From positions 1 to 64,000 of the forward strand of contig JAZROP010000020.1 of NCBI GenBank assembly GCA_045648785.1: a DNA stretch of 64,000 nt. The letters run 5' to 3'. The position numbers and the translations under genes are program-made. The notes beneath the pieces were generated by a model. It saw only the letters and a list, made by a program, of their open reading frames with translations. It searched no databases and was not told the origin of the DNA. The DNA is from RGIG7450 sp045648785. Its GTDB lineage: Bacteria; Bacillota; Clostridia; RUG12999. This document shows, in pieces, positions 50,968-60,638 of the stretch. How positions within the stretch are numbered: the first letter of the stretch is position 1; each line of letters begins with the position of its first letter.

Positions 50968-52437
50968 ATGGATAATATTTATAAGGATATTGCACAAAGG
51001 ACGCAAGGAGATATATACATAGGTGTAGTAGGGCCTGTAAGAACAGGAAAATCAACATTTATAAAAAGGTTTATGGATACAAAGGTGCTACCTAATATTG
51101 ACAATAGCTACAAGCGTGACAGGGCAAGGGATGAACTGCCACAAAGTGCTTCTGGAAGAACAATTATGACCACAGAGCCAAAGTTTGTTCCAAACGAGGC
51201 GGTAAACATCAAAATTAACGACGCAGATTGCAATGTGAGAATGGTGGACTGTGTTGGATATATGGTGAGAGGTGCACTGGGCTCTGAGGAGGAAGGAGCT
51301 GCCCGTATGGTACAGACCCCTTGGGGGGATGAGCCAATGCCTTTTGATGAGGCAGCAGAAATCGGGACTGAAAAGGTTATAAATGACCATTCCACAATAG
51401 GTATTGTTGTTACAACCGATGGAAGTATAACGGAAATTCCGAGGGAAAATTATGTTGAGGCAGAGGAAAGAGTTATAGAGGAACTGAAAAAAATAAATAA
51501 ACCATTTGCAGTGCTTTTAAACTCAGTTAATCCTGACGGAACACAGGCAAAACAACTGCAGAAAAGTCTGGAGGAGAAGTATCAGGTTCCTGTTATATGT
51601 GTCTCCTGTGCACAGCTTGATGAGAATGATATTGAGTCAATTTTAACTACAGTGCTTTATGAATTTCCTCTTACTGAAATAGGAATAAATCTGCCAGGTT
51701 GGCTGGATGCACTTGAATGGTCTCATCCGCTGAAAAATAACATTTTCACCTCTGTGAGAGATACACTTACTGATGTGAGAAAAATAAGTGATGCAAAAAA
51801 GAAAATATGTCAGCTTAAAGAACTTGAGTATGCTGACGATGTAAAGACACTTAAAACCGACCTTGGCAGAGGGGTAATTAATATTGAAATATCAACTCCT
51901 GAGCCACTGTTTTATGAGGTTTTAAGTAAGACAACCGGTCTTGATATAGCGGATGATGAAAAGCTTATGAAACTGCTTATAGAACTTAAGGAAATAAAGA
52001 AAAAATATGATAAAATTGAGTATGCATTAAAGGAAGTTGATGCAAAAGGTTACGGAATTGTCTATCCGTCGATAGACGAGCTAAGACTTGAAGAGCCGGA
52101 AATTGTAAAGCAGGGAAGCAGATATGGTGTGCGCCTCCGGGCGGCAGCTCCGTCGCTGCACCTTATAAAAGCTGAAATAGAAACAGAAGTAAGTCCCATT
52201 GTTGGTACAGAAAAACAAAGTGAGGAACTTGTCCATTCACTTGTGGATGAGTTTGAAAATGAACCACAGAAGATATGGGAGTCAAATATTTTTGGAAAAT
52301 CATTGCATGAACTTGTAAATGACGGGCTTCATACTAAGCTTTCGCGTATGCCCGACGAATCCAGGTTCAAAATTCAGGAAACCTTACAGAAGATTATAAA
52401 TGAGGGCAGCGGAGGACTTATCTGCATTATATTATAA
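50968..52437 (+). CDS. spoIVA: Stage IV sporulation protein A (spore coat ATPase)
   Basis: This mother-cell protein polymerises on the forespore by ATP hydrolysis and forms the base layer of the coat. The 489-residue protein shows the P loop VVGPVRTGKSTFIKRF near residue 20, MVDCVGYMV, a long middle domain and the conserved C terminus ending GGLICIIL. Length matches B. subtilis SpoIVA (about 490). It is monocistronic, divergent from the marR operon, and confirms sporulation ability. Confidence 0.97.
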   Translation: MDNIYKDIAQRTQGDIYIGVVGPVRTGKSTFIKRFMDTKVLPNIDNSYKRDRARDELPQSASGRTIMTTEPKFVPNEAVNIKINDADCNVRMVDCVGYMVRGALGSEEEGAARMVQTPWGDEPMPFDEAAEIGTEKVINDHSTIGIVVTTDGSITEIPRENYVEAEERVIEELKKINKPFAVLLNSVNPDGTQAKQLQKSLEEKYQVPVICVSCAQLDENDIESILTTVLYEFPLTEIGINLPGWLDALEWSHPLKNNIFTSVRDTLTDVRKISDAKKKICQLKELEYADDVKTLKTDLGRGVINIEISTPEPLFYEVLSKTTGLDIADDEKLMKLLIELKEIKKKYDKIEYALKEVDAKGYGIVYPSIDELRLEEPEIVKQGSRYGVRLRAAAPSLHLIKAEIETEVSPIVGTEKQSEELVHSLVDEFENEPQKIWESNIFGKSLHELVNDGLHTKLSRMPDESRFKIQETLQKIINEGSGGLICIIL

Positions 52438-52440
52438 ATT

Positions 52441-52476
52441 AAAAACCCGCAGAAAAACAATTTTCTGCGGGTTTTT
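52441..52476. terminator. Bidirectional terminator of spoIVA and the purine operon
   Basis: A perfect 16-bp stem (52441-52456 with 52461-52476), core ACCCGCAGAAAA / TTTTCTGCGGGT, has loop ACAA. It starts with an A run and ends with a T run, so it works for both converging transcripts. Confidence 0.95.
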
Positions 52477-52479
52477 AAT

Positions 52480-55400
52480 TTATTTATAATATTTTACTGC
52501 CGAGGTGAAGATATTCATTTCATATTCGCCCTCAACATTCTTGTAAAGACCTGAGCCAATACGCTCTGAATGTCCCATTTTACCAAATACTCTGCCGTCG
52601 GGTGAAGTGATGCCTTCGATAGCATAGTCTGAGCCGTTGGGGTTAAAGCGAATATCGGATGTGGGGTTGCCGTCAAGGTCAACATACTGAGTAGCAACCT
52701 GACCATTTTCCGCTAACTTCTTAATGAGTTCTTCCGAAGCAATAAATCTGCCCTCCCCGTGAGAAATGGGCACAGTGTAGATTTCGCCAGGCTGAGTCAT
52801 AGAAAGCCAGGGAGATTTGTTTGATACAACTTTTGTGCGAACAAGTCTTGATTGGTGTCGCCCAATTACATTATATGTAAGAGTCGGACAGTTTTCGTCA
52901 GTGTCAATGATTTCGCCAAAAGGAACAAGACCAAGCTTTATAAGTGCCTGGAAACCATTACAGATTCCACACATTAAACCGTCACGGTTTTTGAGAAGGT
53001 TGTGAACTTCTTCTTTAACGATAGCGTTGCGGAAGAAAGCTGTGATAAATTTGCCCGAACCATCAGGCTCGTCACCACCCGAGAAACCTCCCGGAATGAA
53101 TATCATTTGTGCCTGCTTAACTCTTTCAGCAAAGTATTTTACAGAATTGTCAATACCTGCTGCAGAAAGGTTGTTGATAACAATAATTTCAGCTTCACCG
53201 CCAGCTCTTTCAACTGCCTTTGCCGAATCGTATTCGCAGTTTGTACCCGGGAATACAGGGATAAGTACTTTAGGTGTAGCCACTTTTATGGTTGAAACTT
53301 GTTTTCCATACGCAGGCTTTGTTAGGTCAGGGATATTTTCCTTGCCGCCCGCTACATTATTGCAGGTGAAGACTGGTTCAAGCTTGTCTTCATAAATTTT
53401 GAGAAGTTCAGCAAGACAGAGGTTTTCTCCGCCCAGGCTAATAGCCGCTTTTTCGGTTGTTTTACCGAGCAGTGTGCCAACATTTGCATCGCCTGAAAGT
53501 TCAAGGATGAACGCGCCGTAGTTATAACCGAAGATTTCTTCTTTTGTAACATCAGCAAATTCAAAACCGATGTTGTTACCGAATGCCATCTTCATTACAG
53601 CTTCAGCTACGCCGCCAATTCCGGGGGTGTAAGCCGATTTAACCTTGCCTTCGCGAACAAGTTTTGCAACTGTGTCATAAAGTGCCATTTCCGAATCTGC
53701 CACTGGCAGACCGTTTTTGTCATATTCGGGTTTAAGTAAAACTACATTATTTCCTGCCGACTTAAATTCTGGGGAGATAATGTTCTTTGTTTTATCTGTT
53801 GTAACTGCAAAGGAAACGAGTGTGGGGGGAACATCAATGTTCTCAAAAGAGCCACTCATGGAGTCTTTGCCGCCGATTGCTGCGATAGAGTAATCCATTT
53901 GTGCACAAAAAGCACCAAGGAGAGCTGAAAGCGGTTTACCCCAGCGTTTGCCGTCTTTAAGCGGTTTTTCAAAATATTCCTGGAAAGTCAGGTAAACATC
54001 ATTAAAATCCGCACCGGTTGCAATCAGCTTGGAAACAGATTCAACAACTGCAAGATATGCACTGTGATAAGGGCTTTTTTCAGCAATAAACGGGTTATAA
54101 CCCCAAGCCATAAGTGAACAGGTATCTGTGTCACCTTTTTCAAGGGAAACCTTGTTAACCATTGCCTGAGAGGGGGTAAGCTGATATTTACCACCGAAAG
54201 GCATGAGCACAGAGCCTGCTCCGATTGTGGAGTCAAAACGCTCGGAAAGTCCGCGTTTTGAACAGATGTTAAGGTCGGATGCAAGTGCTTTCATTCCGTC
54301 TGTGAATGAATCAGGGATTTCCTTTGCAAATGACTCAGGAACAGCAGGAGCAATGTCAATATGCTTTTCAGCACCATTGGAATTTAAAAATTCTCTTGAA
54401 ATGTTACAGATAGCCTTGCCGTTCCAGTTCATAACAAGACGAGGCTCTGCAGTAACTTTTGCAACGATTGTTGCTTCAAGGTTTTCACTGTTTGCAAGCT
54501 CTATAAATCTTTCGGCATCCTCGGGAGCAACGGCAACAGCCATTCTTTCCTGAGATTCACTTATAGCAAGTTCTGTGCCGTCAAGACCGTCATATTTTTT
54601 GGGAACTGCATTAAGGTTTATTTCAAGACCGTCAGCAAGCTCGCCGATAGCAACGGACACACCGCCGGCACCGAAGTCGTTACAGCGTTTTATAAGCTGA
54701 GAAGCTTCTTTGTTGCGGAAAAGTCTCTGGAGCTTTCTTTCTTCGGGAGCATTACCTTTTTGAACTTCTGCACCGCAGGACTCAAGAGATTCGAGTGTGT
54801 GGGATTTTGAAGAACCTGTTGCACCGCCGCAGCCGTCACGGCCTGTTCTGCCGCCAAGGAGAATAATAACATCTCCGGGAGCAGGTCTTTCTCTGCGAAC
54901 ATTTTCTTGAGGAGCTGCACCTACAACCGCACCAATTTCCATTCTCTTTGCAACATATCCGTCGTGGTAAATTTCATCTACCTGACCGGTTGCAAGACCA
55001 ATCTGGTTACCATAAGAACTGTAGCCTGCCGCCGCAGTTGTAACAATTTTTCTCTGGGGAAGTTTACCGGGGATTGTTTCTTCAAGCGGCTTTAAGGGGT
55101 CTGCCGCGCCCGTTACACGCATAGCACCATATACATAGCTTCTGCCTGAAAGCGGGTCACGGATTGCACCGCCGATACAAGTAGCCGCACCACCAAAAGG
55201 CTCAATTTCTGTGGGGTGGTTATGAGTTTCGTTTTTGAAAAGCAGCAGCCAATCCTGATCATCGCCATCTACATTGACGGTCATTTTAACTGTGCAGGCA
55301 TTGATTTCTTCAGATTCGTCAAGCTTATCAAGCTTGCCTGTTTTTTTCAGATATTTTGCGGCAATTGTACCAATATCCATAAGATTTATGGGTTTTGTTC

Positions 55401-56172
55401 TGCCAATATCCTGACGGGTTTTAATATATCTGTCATATGCGTTTTGAAGAAGCTTATCTTCAAATTTAACGCTGTCGATGGTTGTTAAAAATGTTGTGTG
55501 ACGGCAATGATCCGACCAGTATGTATCAATCATACGAATTTCAGTGATTGTGGGATTACGGTTTTCAGAAATAAAATACTGCTGGCAGAATTTTATATCG
55601 TCAAGATCCATTGCAAGTCCTAAAGTTTTAACAAAATCTGCAAGCTCCTTTTCGTCAAGAGAGGTAAAGCCGTCAAGTGTTTCAACTGATTCGGGAATTT
55701 CATAGCTTGCTTTAAGTGTTGAGAAAGTTTCGAGGGTTGCTTCTCTGCTTTCCACAGGGTTAATAACATATTTTTTTATAGCATCAACATCTTTGGAGGA
55801 GAGATTTCCGCTTAAAACAAAAACCTTTGCGGTGCGAACAGTAGGTCTGTCACCACAGGAAATAATCTGAATACACTGCGAAGCAGAGTCTGCTCTCTGG
55901 TCAAACTGACCGGGGAGATATTCTGTTGCAAACACCACTGCTCCGTCCACACTGGGCATTTCTGTTGAAATAATGTCAAGCTGAGGCTCAGAGAAAACAG
56001 CTGTGCAAGCATAATCAAACAAATCTTTTTCAATGTTTTCAACATCATATCTGTTAATTATGCGCAAGTCGGTCAGTTCTTTTATTCCAAGCAGGGACAC
56101 AATATCATTTTTTAAAGCTCTTGCTTCGTGAGCAAGCTCTTTTTTCTTTTCTACATAAATTCTATATACCAT
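52480..56172 (-). CDS. purL: Phosphoribosylformylglycinamidine synthase, fused large form
   Basis: This enzyme converts FGAR, glutamine and ATP to FGAM, step four of purine synthesis. The 1230-residue protein joins the synthase and the glutaminase, unlike the split PurS/PurQ/PurL of many Firmicutes. The synthase part has RMIDTYWSDHCRHTTF, LLFKNETHNHPTEIEPFGGAATC and GGKDSMSGSF. The C-terminal glutaminase has VLIPVFPGTNCEYDSA, GGFSGGDEPDGS and the nucleophile in GICNGFQAL (Cys1071). The start at 56172 (MVYRIYVEKK) follows AAAGGA; the longer frame overlaps purD. It is the last gene of the operon. Confidence 0.96.
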   Translation of the reverse strand: MVYRIYVEKKKELAHEARALKNDIVSLLGIKELTDLRIINRYDVENIEKDLFDYACTAVFSEPQLDIISTEMPSVDGAVVFATEYLPGQFDQRADSASQCIQIISCGDRPTVRTAKVFVLSGNLSSKDVDAIKKYVINPVESREATLETFSTLKASYEIPESVETLDGFTSLDEKELADFVKTLGLAMDLDDIKFCQQYFISENRNPTITEIRMIDTYWSDHCRHTTFLTTIDSVKFEDKLLQNAYDRYIKTRQDIGRTKPINLMDIGTIAAKYLKKTGKLDKLDESEEINACTVKMTVNVDGDDQDWLLLFKNETHNHPTEIEPFGGAATCIGGAIRDPLSGRSYVYGAMRVTGAADPLKPLEETIPGKLPQRKIVTTAAAGYSSYGNQIGLATGQVDEIYHDGYVAKRMEIGAVVGAAPQENVRRERPAPGDVIILLGGRTGRDGCGGATGSSKSHTLESLESCGAEVQKGNAPEERKLQRLFRNKEASQLIKRCNDFGAGGVSVAIGELADGLEINLNAVPKKYDGLDGTELAISESQERMAVAVAPEDAERFIELANSENLEATIVAKVTAEPRLVMNWNGKAICNISREFLNSNGAEKHIDIAPAVPESFAKEIPDSFTDGMKALASDLNICSKRGLSERFDSTIGAGSVLMPFGGKYQLTPSQAMVNKVSLEKGDTDTCSLMAWGYNPFIAEKSPYHSAYLAVVESVSKLIATGADFNDVYLTFQEYFEKPLKDGKRWGKPLSALLGAFCAQMDYSIAAIGGKDSMSGSFENIDVPPTLVSFAVTTDKTKNIISPEFKSAGNNVVLLKPEYDKNGLPVADSEMALYDTVAKLVREGKVKSAYTPGIGGVAEAVMKMAFGNNIGFEFADVTKEEIFGYNYGAFILELSGDANVGTLLGKTTEKAAISLGGENLCLAELLKIYEDKLEPVFTCNNVAGGKENIPDLTKPAYGKQVSTIKVATPKVLIPVFPGTNCEYDSAKAVERAGGEAEIIVINNLSAAGIDNSVKYFAERVKQAQMIFIPGGFSGGDEPDGSGKFITAFFRNAIVKEEVHNLLKNRDGLMCGICNGFQALIKLGLVPFGEIIDTDENCPTLTYNVIGRHQSRLVRTKVVSNKSPWLSMTQPGEIYTVPISHGEGRFIASEELIKKLAENGQVATQYVDLDGNPTSDIRFNPNGSDYAIEGITSPDGRVFGKMGHSERIGSGLYKNVEGEYEMNIFTSAVKYYK

Positions 56173-56176
56173 AATC

Positions 56177-57442
56177 TTATCCTTTCGCCTTAAGCGCTTT
56201 TTGACCAATGTCTTTCCGATAGAATGCATTTTCAAAGGAAACTTTTTTTACTTCGTCATAAGCCTTTTCTATAGCTTTTTCAAGGCTTTCGGCAGTAGCT
56301 GTTACACCTAAAACTCTGCCGCCGCCCGAAAGTAGCTTTTCGCCATCAAGCTTTGCGCCTGCAACATAAATTTCCGCCTCTGTTTCGGTGGGGAGAGTAA
56401 TTTCGTAGCCTGTTTCGTACTTTCCGGGATAGCCGTTTGATGCCATGATGACACAACAAGCAGCACCGGATGAAAACTCAACCTTTGTATCTGCAAGGGT
56501 TTCGTTTTCAACTGCTTTCATAACCTCAAACAGGTCGGACTTTAAGAGTGGGAGAACAACCTGAGTTTCAGGGTCACCAAAACGACAGTTGTATTCAATA
56601 ACCTTAGGACCGTTTGGGGTGAGCATAAGTCCGAAGTAGAGGCAGCCTTTAAAGGTTCTGCCCTCGGCGTTCATTGCGTTGATTGTAGGAAGAAAAATCT
56701 TTTCCATACATTCATTTGCAATAGCGTCGGTGTAATAGGGGTTGGGAGCAACCGTTCCCATGCCACCAGTGTTGAGTCCTTCGTCATTATCAAGTGCGCG
56801 TTTGTGGTCCATTGAGGAAATCATAGGAACAACAGTTTTACCGTCAGTAAACGATAAAACAGAAACCTCGGGACCTGTCAAAAATTCTTCTATAACGATT
56901 CTCGAACCGCTTTCACCAAAAACCTTGTCCTCCATCATGGATATAACCGCTGATTTGGCATCTTCTCTTGTTTCGGCAATGATAACGCCTTTGCCCAGCG
57001 CAAGTCCATCAGCTTTGATGACTGTGGGGATGGGTGCTGTTTCTAGATAAGAAAGAGCTTCGTTTTTATCAGTAAAAATCTGATACTCTGCGGTAGGAAT
57101 ACCATATTTTTTCATAAGATTTTTTGAAAAAACCTTACTGCCTTCAATCTCAGCTGCCGCTTTTGATGGACCAAAACAGGGGATACCTATTTCGCGTAGC
57201 CTGTCTGTTGCACCAAGAACAAGCGGGTCATCGGGAGCAACAACCGCAAATTTAATATCATTGTTTTTCGCAAAATCTACAATTCCGTCAATATCTTTTG
57301 CACCGATGCCGGTACAAATGGCGTCGGCGGCTATACCGCCGTTGCCAGGAAGAGCGTAAATTTCTGTAATTTCAGAACTTTTTTTAAGTGATTTTATAAT
57401 AGCATGCTCGCGACCGCCGCCGCCCACAACCATTATTTTCAT
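56177..57442 (-). CDS. purD: Phosphoribosylamine-glycine ligase
   Basis: This enzyme makes GAR from phosphoribosylamine, glycine and ATP. The 421-residue ATP-grasp protein starts MVVGGGGREHAIIKSL and has GPSKAAAEIEGSKVFSKNLM, IKADGLALGKGV, NTGGMGTVAPNPYY and YNCRFGDPETQVVLPLL. ATG at 57442 follows AGGAGGAA. It lies 4 bases before purL and 16 bases after glyA. Confidence 0.96.
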   Translation of the reverse strand: MKIMVVGGGGREHAIIKSLKKSSEITEIYALPGNGGIAADAICTGIGAKDIDGIVDFAKNNDIKFAVVAPDDPLVLGATDRLREIGIPCFGPSKAAAEIEGSKVFSKNLMKKYGIPTAEYQIFTDKNEALSYLETAPIPTVIKADGLALGKGVIIAETREDAKSAVISMMEDKVFGESGSRIVIEEFLTGPEVSVLSFTDGKTVVPMISSMDHKRALDNDEGLNTGGMGTVAPNPYYTDAIANECMEKIFLPTINAMNAEGRTFKGCLYFGLMLTPNGPKVIEYNCRFGDPETQVVLPLLKSDLFEVMKAVENETLADTKVEFSSGAACCVIMASNGYPGKYETGYEITLPTETEAEIYVAGAKLDGEKLLSGGGRVLGVTATAESLEKAIEKAYDEVKKVSFENAFYRKDIGQKALKAKG

Positions 57443-57458
57443 AGGTAATTCCTCCTGA

Positions 57459-58700
57459 TTATTCGTAGATGGGGAACTTTTCGCAAAGCTCAATTACTTC
57501 TTTTGTAACCTGGTCTTTTGTAGCTTCAAAATCGGAAGCAACCAGCTTAATCCAATGAGCAATTTTCTTCATTTCTTCTTCCTTGAAACCACGGGAAGTA
57601 ACCGCAGGAGTACCTATACGGACACCACTTGTTACGAATGGGCTTTCGGGGTCATTGGGAATTGTATTTTTGTTTGCTGTAATATGAACTTCATCAAGAC
57701 GATGTTCCATTTCTTTGCCTGTGATGCCAAAAGGACGAAGGTCAAGAAGCATCAGATGATTGTCTGTGCCACCGGATACAATATCGAATCCTTCTCTAAT
57801 AAATTCCTCGGATAAAACTTTAGCATTTTTAATAATCTGTTTCTGATATTCTTTGAATTCGTCAGTTAATGCTTCGCCGAAAGCAACTGCTTTAGCGGCA
57901 ATAATATGCATAAGAGGTCCGCCTTGAATTCCGGGGAATATAGCTTTGTCAATCTGTTTTGCATATTCTTCTTTACAAAGGATAAGACCACCTCTGGGAC
58001 CGCGCAGAGTTTTATGAGTTGTTGTTGTTACAACATCTGCATAGGGAACAGGAGATGGATGGAGTCCTGCGGCAACAAGACCGGCAATGTGAGCAATGTC
58101 AACCATCATGATTGCGCCAACTTCGTCACAGATTTCACGAATTTTTGCAAAGTCAATAGTTCTTGCATAAGCACTTGCGCCCGAGACAATCATTTTGGGT
58201 TTACATTCAAGTGCGATTTCACGCATTTTATCATAGTCAATTCTGCCTGTTTCATCATCAACGCCGTAAGGAACGATGTTGAAATATTTACCTGAAATAT
58301 TGACAGGGCTGCCGTGAGAAAGGTGACCACCGTGAGCGAGATTCATACCCATAACGGTATCGCCCGGCTGAAGGAAAGCAAAGAATACTGCAAGGTTAGC
58401 ATTAGCACCGCTGTGAGGCTGAACATTCGCATGTTCAGCACCGAACAGCTTTTTAGCTCTTTCTCTTGCAATTTCTTCAACTTCATCAACATGGATACAA
58501 CCGCCGTAATAGCGTTTGCCCGGATAGCCTTCTGCATATTTGTTTGTCAGAACACCGCCGGCAGCAAGAAGTACTGCTTCTGATACAATGTTTTCGGAAG
58601 CTATAAGTTCAATGTTATGTTTCTGACGGGAAAGTTCTCTGTCGCAAGCAGCAAAAACTTCACTGTCATAATTTTTAAGCTGGTCAAAAAATTTACTCAT
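57459..58700 (-). CDS. glyA: Serine hydroxymethyltransferase
   Basis: This PLP enzyme interconverts serine and glycine and charges tetrahydrofolate with a one-carbon unit. The 413-residue protein has IELIASENIVSEAVL, NKYAEGYPGKRYYGGC, ANVQPHSGANANLAV and TTTTHKTLRGPRGG with PLP-binding Lys230. Within the purine operon it supplies both the glycine for PurD and, via 10-formyl-THF, the formyl groups for PurN and the AICAR transformylase. Confidence 0.97.
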   Translation of the reverse strand: MSKFFDQLKNYDSEVFAACDRELSRQKHNIELIASENIVSEAVLLAAGGVLTNKYAEGYPGKRYYGGCIHVDEVEEIARERAKKLFGAEHANVQPHSGANANLAVFFAFLQPGDTVMGMNLAHGGHLSHGSPVNISGKYFNIVPYGVDDETGRIDYDKMREIALECKPKMIVSGASAYARTIDFAKIREICDEVGAIMMVDIAHIAGLVAAGLHPSPVPYADVVTTTTHKTLRGPRGGLILCKEEYAKQIDKAIFPGIQGGPLMHIIAAKAVAFGEALTDEFKEYQKQIIKNAKVLSEEFIREGFDIVSGGTDNHLMLLDLRPFGITGKEMEHRLDEVHITANKNTIPNDPESPFVTSGVRIGTPAVTSRGFKEEEMKKIAHWIKLVASDFEATKDQVTKEVIELCEKFPIYE

Positions 58701-58719
58701 TTTCTAATCTCCTTATATA

Positions 58720-59907
58720 TTAATGATGAAACAATCTCATGTGTGTGAATGCCATTGATATGCCAAGCTTGTTGCAAGCGTCAATTACAAGCTGGTCACG
58801 AATGGAGCCACCCGGCTGTGCGATGTATGTTACGCCACTTTTTGCAGCTCGTTCAATATTATCACTGAATGGGAAGAAAGCATCTGAACCTAATGCAACA
58901 TCCTTAATGCTATTAAGGTAAGCATCCTTTTCTTCTTTAGTGAAAGGCTCAGGCTGAACCTTAAAGAACTGCTGCCAGTTGCCGTCTGCCAGTACATGGT
59001 CCGCATCAAAATCGGAAATGTAAAGGTCAATACAGTTATCTCTGTCAGGTCTGCCAATTTCATCAAGGAAAGGTAGATTTAAAACTTTGTCGTGCTGACG
59101 GAGATGCCAGTTATCAGCTTTCTGTCCGGCAAGTCTTGTACAGTGAATTCGTGACTGCTGACCTGCACCTACGCCGATTGCCTGACCGTCTGCAGCAAAG
59201 CATACAGAGTTAGACTGAGTATATTTAAGTGTGATAAGTGCAACTATAAGGTTTCTGATTGCACTTTCGGGGAGTTCTTTATTTTCTGTAACAATTTCTG
59301 TAAGCAGTTCGCGGTTTATTTCAAAATCGTTTCTGCCCTGTTCAAATGTGATTCCGAAAACCTGTTTGCGTTCAATGGGATCAGGAATATAATTTTCGTC
59401 TATTTTTACAATGTTGTATGTGCCTTTTCTTTTGCTTTTTAAAATTTCAAGAGCCTCATCTGTATATCCGGGAGCGATAACACCATCGGAAACCTCTCTT
59501 GCAATAAGAGAAGCGGTTACCTTGTCACACTCGTCAGATAAAGCAATCCAGTCACCGAAAGAACTCATTCTGTCAGTACCCCTTGCACGGGCATAGGCCA
59601 GAGCGAGAGGAGAAGAATCAAGGTCTGCAATATCATCAACAAAGCAGGCTTTCTTGAGTTTATCGCTCATTGGCAGGCCGAGTGCCGCGGAAGTAGGACT
59701 TACATGTTTAAATGATGTAGCACATGGAATACCGAGCGCTGCTTTTAAATCACGAACGAGTAGCCAGCTGTTAAATGCATCAAGAAAGTTGATGTATCCG
59801 GGTTTGCCATTTAAGATTTCAACCGGCAGGTCGCTTCCGTCGTGCATATAAATTCTTGAGGGTTTCTGATTGGGATTACAACCGTATTTAAGTTCAAAAG
59901 AGTTCAT
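58720..59907 (-). CDS. AICAR formyltransferase, stand-alone
   Basis: This enzyme formylates AICAR with 10-formyl-THF, the second-last step to IMP. The 395-residue protein corresponds to the C-terminal transformylase domain of bifunctional PurH. It opens with ELKYGCNPNQKPSRI, carries the catalytic Lys-His pair in TSFKHVSPTSAALG, and has GVGAGQQSRIHCTRLAGQKA, SDAFFPFSDNIERAA and GGSIRDQLVIDACN. The cyclohydrolase domain is absent and is replaced by the PurO-type gene just upstream, whose stop overlaps this start (TAATG). Confidence 0.92.
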   Translation of the reverse strand: MNSFELKYGCNPNQKPSRIYMHDGSDLPVEILNGKPGYINFLDAFNSWLLVRDLKAALGIPCATSFKHVSPTSAALGLPMSDKLKKACFVDDIADLDSSPLALAYARARGTDRMSSFGDWIALSDECDKVTASLIAREVSDGVIAPGYTDEALEILKSKRKGTYNIVKIDENYIPDPIERKQVFGITFEQGRNDFEINRELLTEIVTENKELPESAIRNLIVALITLKYTQSNSVCFAADGQAIGVGAGQQSRIHCTRLAGQKADNWHLRQHDKVLNLPFLDEIGRPDRDNCIDLYISDFDADHVLADGNWQQFFKVQPEPFTKEEKDAYLNSIKDVALGSDAFFPFSDNIERAAKSGVTYIAQPGGSIRDQLVIDACNKLGISMAFTHMRLFHH

Positions 59908-60638
59908 TATCGAAGTCCTCCTTCATGTTTATTTACTATTCTTGTGTCAATTTTACCTGTTTTAAGGTTTGTGAAACGGACAAACATAGAAATTTTATTG
60001 TTTTCATCAAGAGCTTCCCAAACTTTTTTTGTAAGCTCATCAATATCGTTTGGAAGAGAAATTCTCTCGGGTTCGCCTGTGAAGGTGGGAAGAGGATTTC
60101 CATCACAGTTATAAGTATGAATAAAATGACCTACTCCTGCGATTGCTGGATAAGTAAAGGTGTATCTGCTGCAAGCTGTGCCCTCAGCGTCTGCACTTTT
60201 TAAAATATTCATTTTATAAGTAAAATCATTATTTACAAACTCAAGCATACCGCTGATTCTGGGTGTGAAGTTGGGCGCATCAGGCTCAAATTCGCGAGTA
60301 TCAAGTGCCGCCTCAAAGCTTTCACCTTTAGCAAGATGGTCATAAACTGTATCAGTTTGGTCGCCGTTTGTTACGATTAGTTTGTTTTCAAATTTTCTCA
60401 CAGGAGAATAAATGATAAGCGAAGGGTCAGAAACCTTGCTTTCATCAAAAGGATAAATGGTGATATCTTCACCGTTTACTTTAAAAACTCTGTTCCTTGA
60501 GTTTTCGCTTCTGCCCATGATAAAGTAGATAGCAACTGCATTTTCACCGTCGGCAGTTTTGCCAATTGCAATACCTCTGCCTGGATATGTATTGTCTTTT
60601 AACAAGTCTAAAAGACAATATGTCTGATATACATTCAT
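59907..60638 (-). CDS. purO: IMP cyclohydrolase, PurO type
   Basis: This protein is expected to close the ring of FAICAR to give IMP. The 243-residue sequence matches the archaeal-type IMP cyclohydrolase family (PF07826): YPGRGIAIGKTADGENAVAIYFIMGRSENSRNR, SLIIYSPVR, VTNGDQTDTVYDHL, TPRISGM and a C-terminal MFVRFTNLKTG. ATG at 60638 follows AAAGGAG. It overlaps purN by 4 bases upstream and the transformylase by 1 base downstream. The position between purN and the transformylase supports the assignment, since no other cyclohydrolase is present. Confidence 0.88.
   Translation of the reverse strand: MNVYQTYCLLDLLKDNTYPGRGIAIGKTADGENAVAIYFIMGRSENSRNRVFKVNGEDITIYPFDESKVSDPSLIIYSPVRKFENKLIVTNGDQTDTVYDHLAKGESFEAALDTREFEPDAPNFTPRISGMLEFVNNDFTYKMNILKSADAEGTACSRYTFTYPAIAGVGHFIHTYNCDGNPLPTFTGEPERISLPNDIDELTKKVWEALDENNKISMFVRFTNLKTGKIDTRIVNKHEGGLR

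Noticed and set aside
52512..53005. Short open frames on both strands within purL, and many similar ones across the window
   Set aside because: They overlap clear conserved genes in other frames and show no domain, ribosome site or separate promoter.
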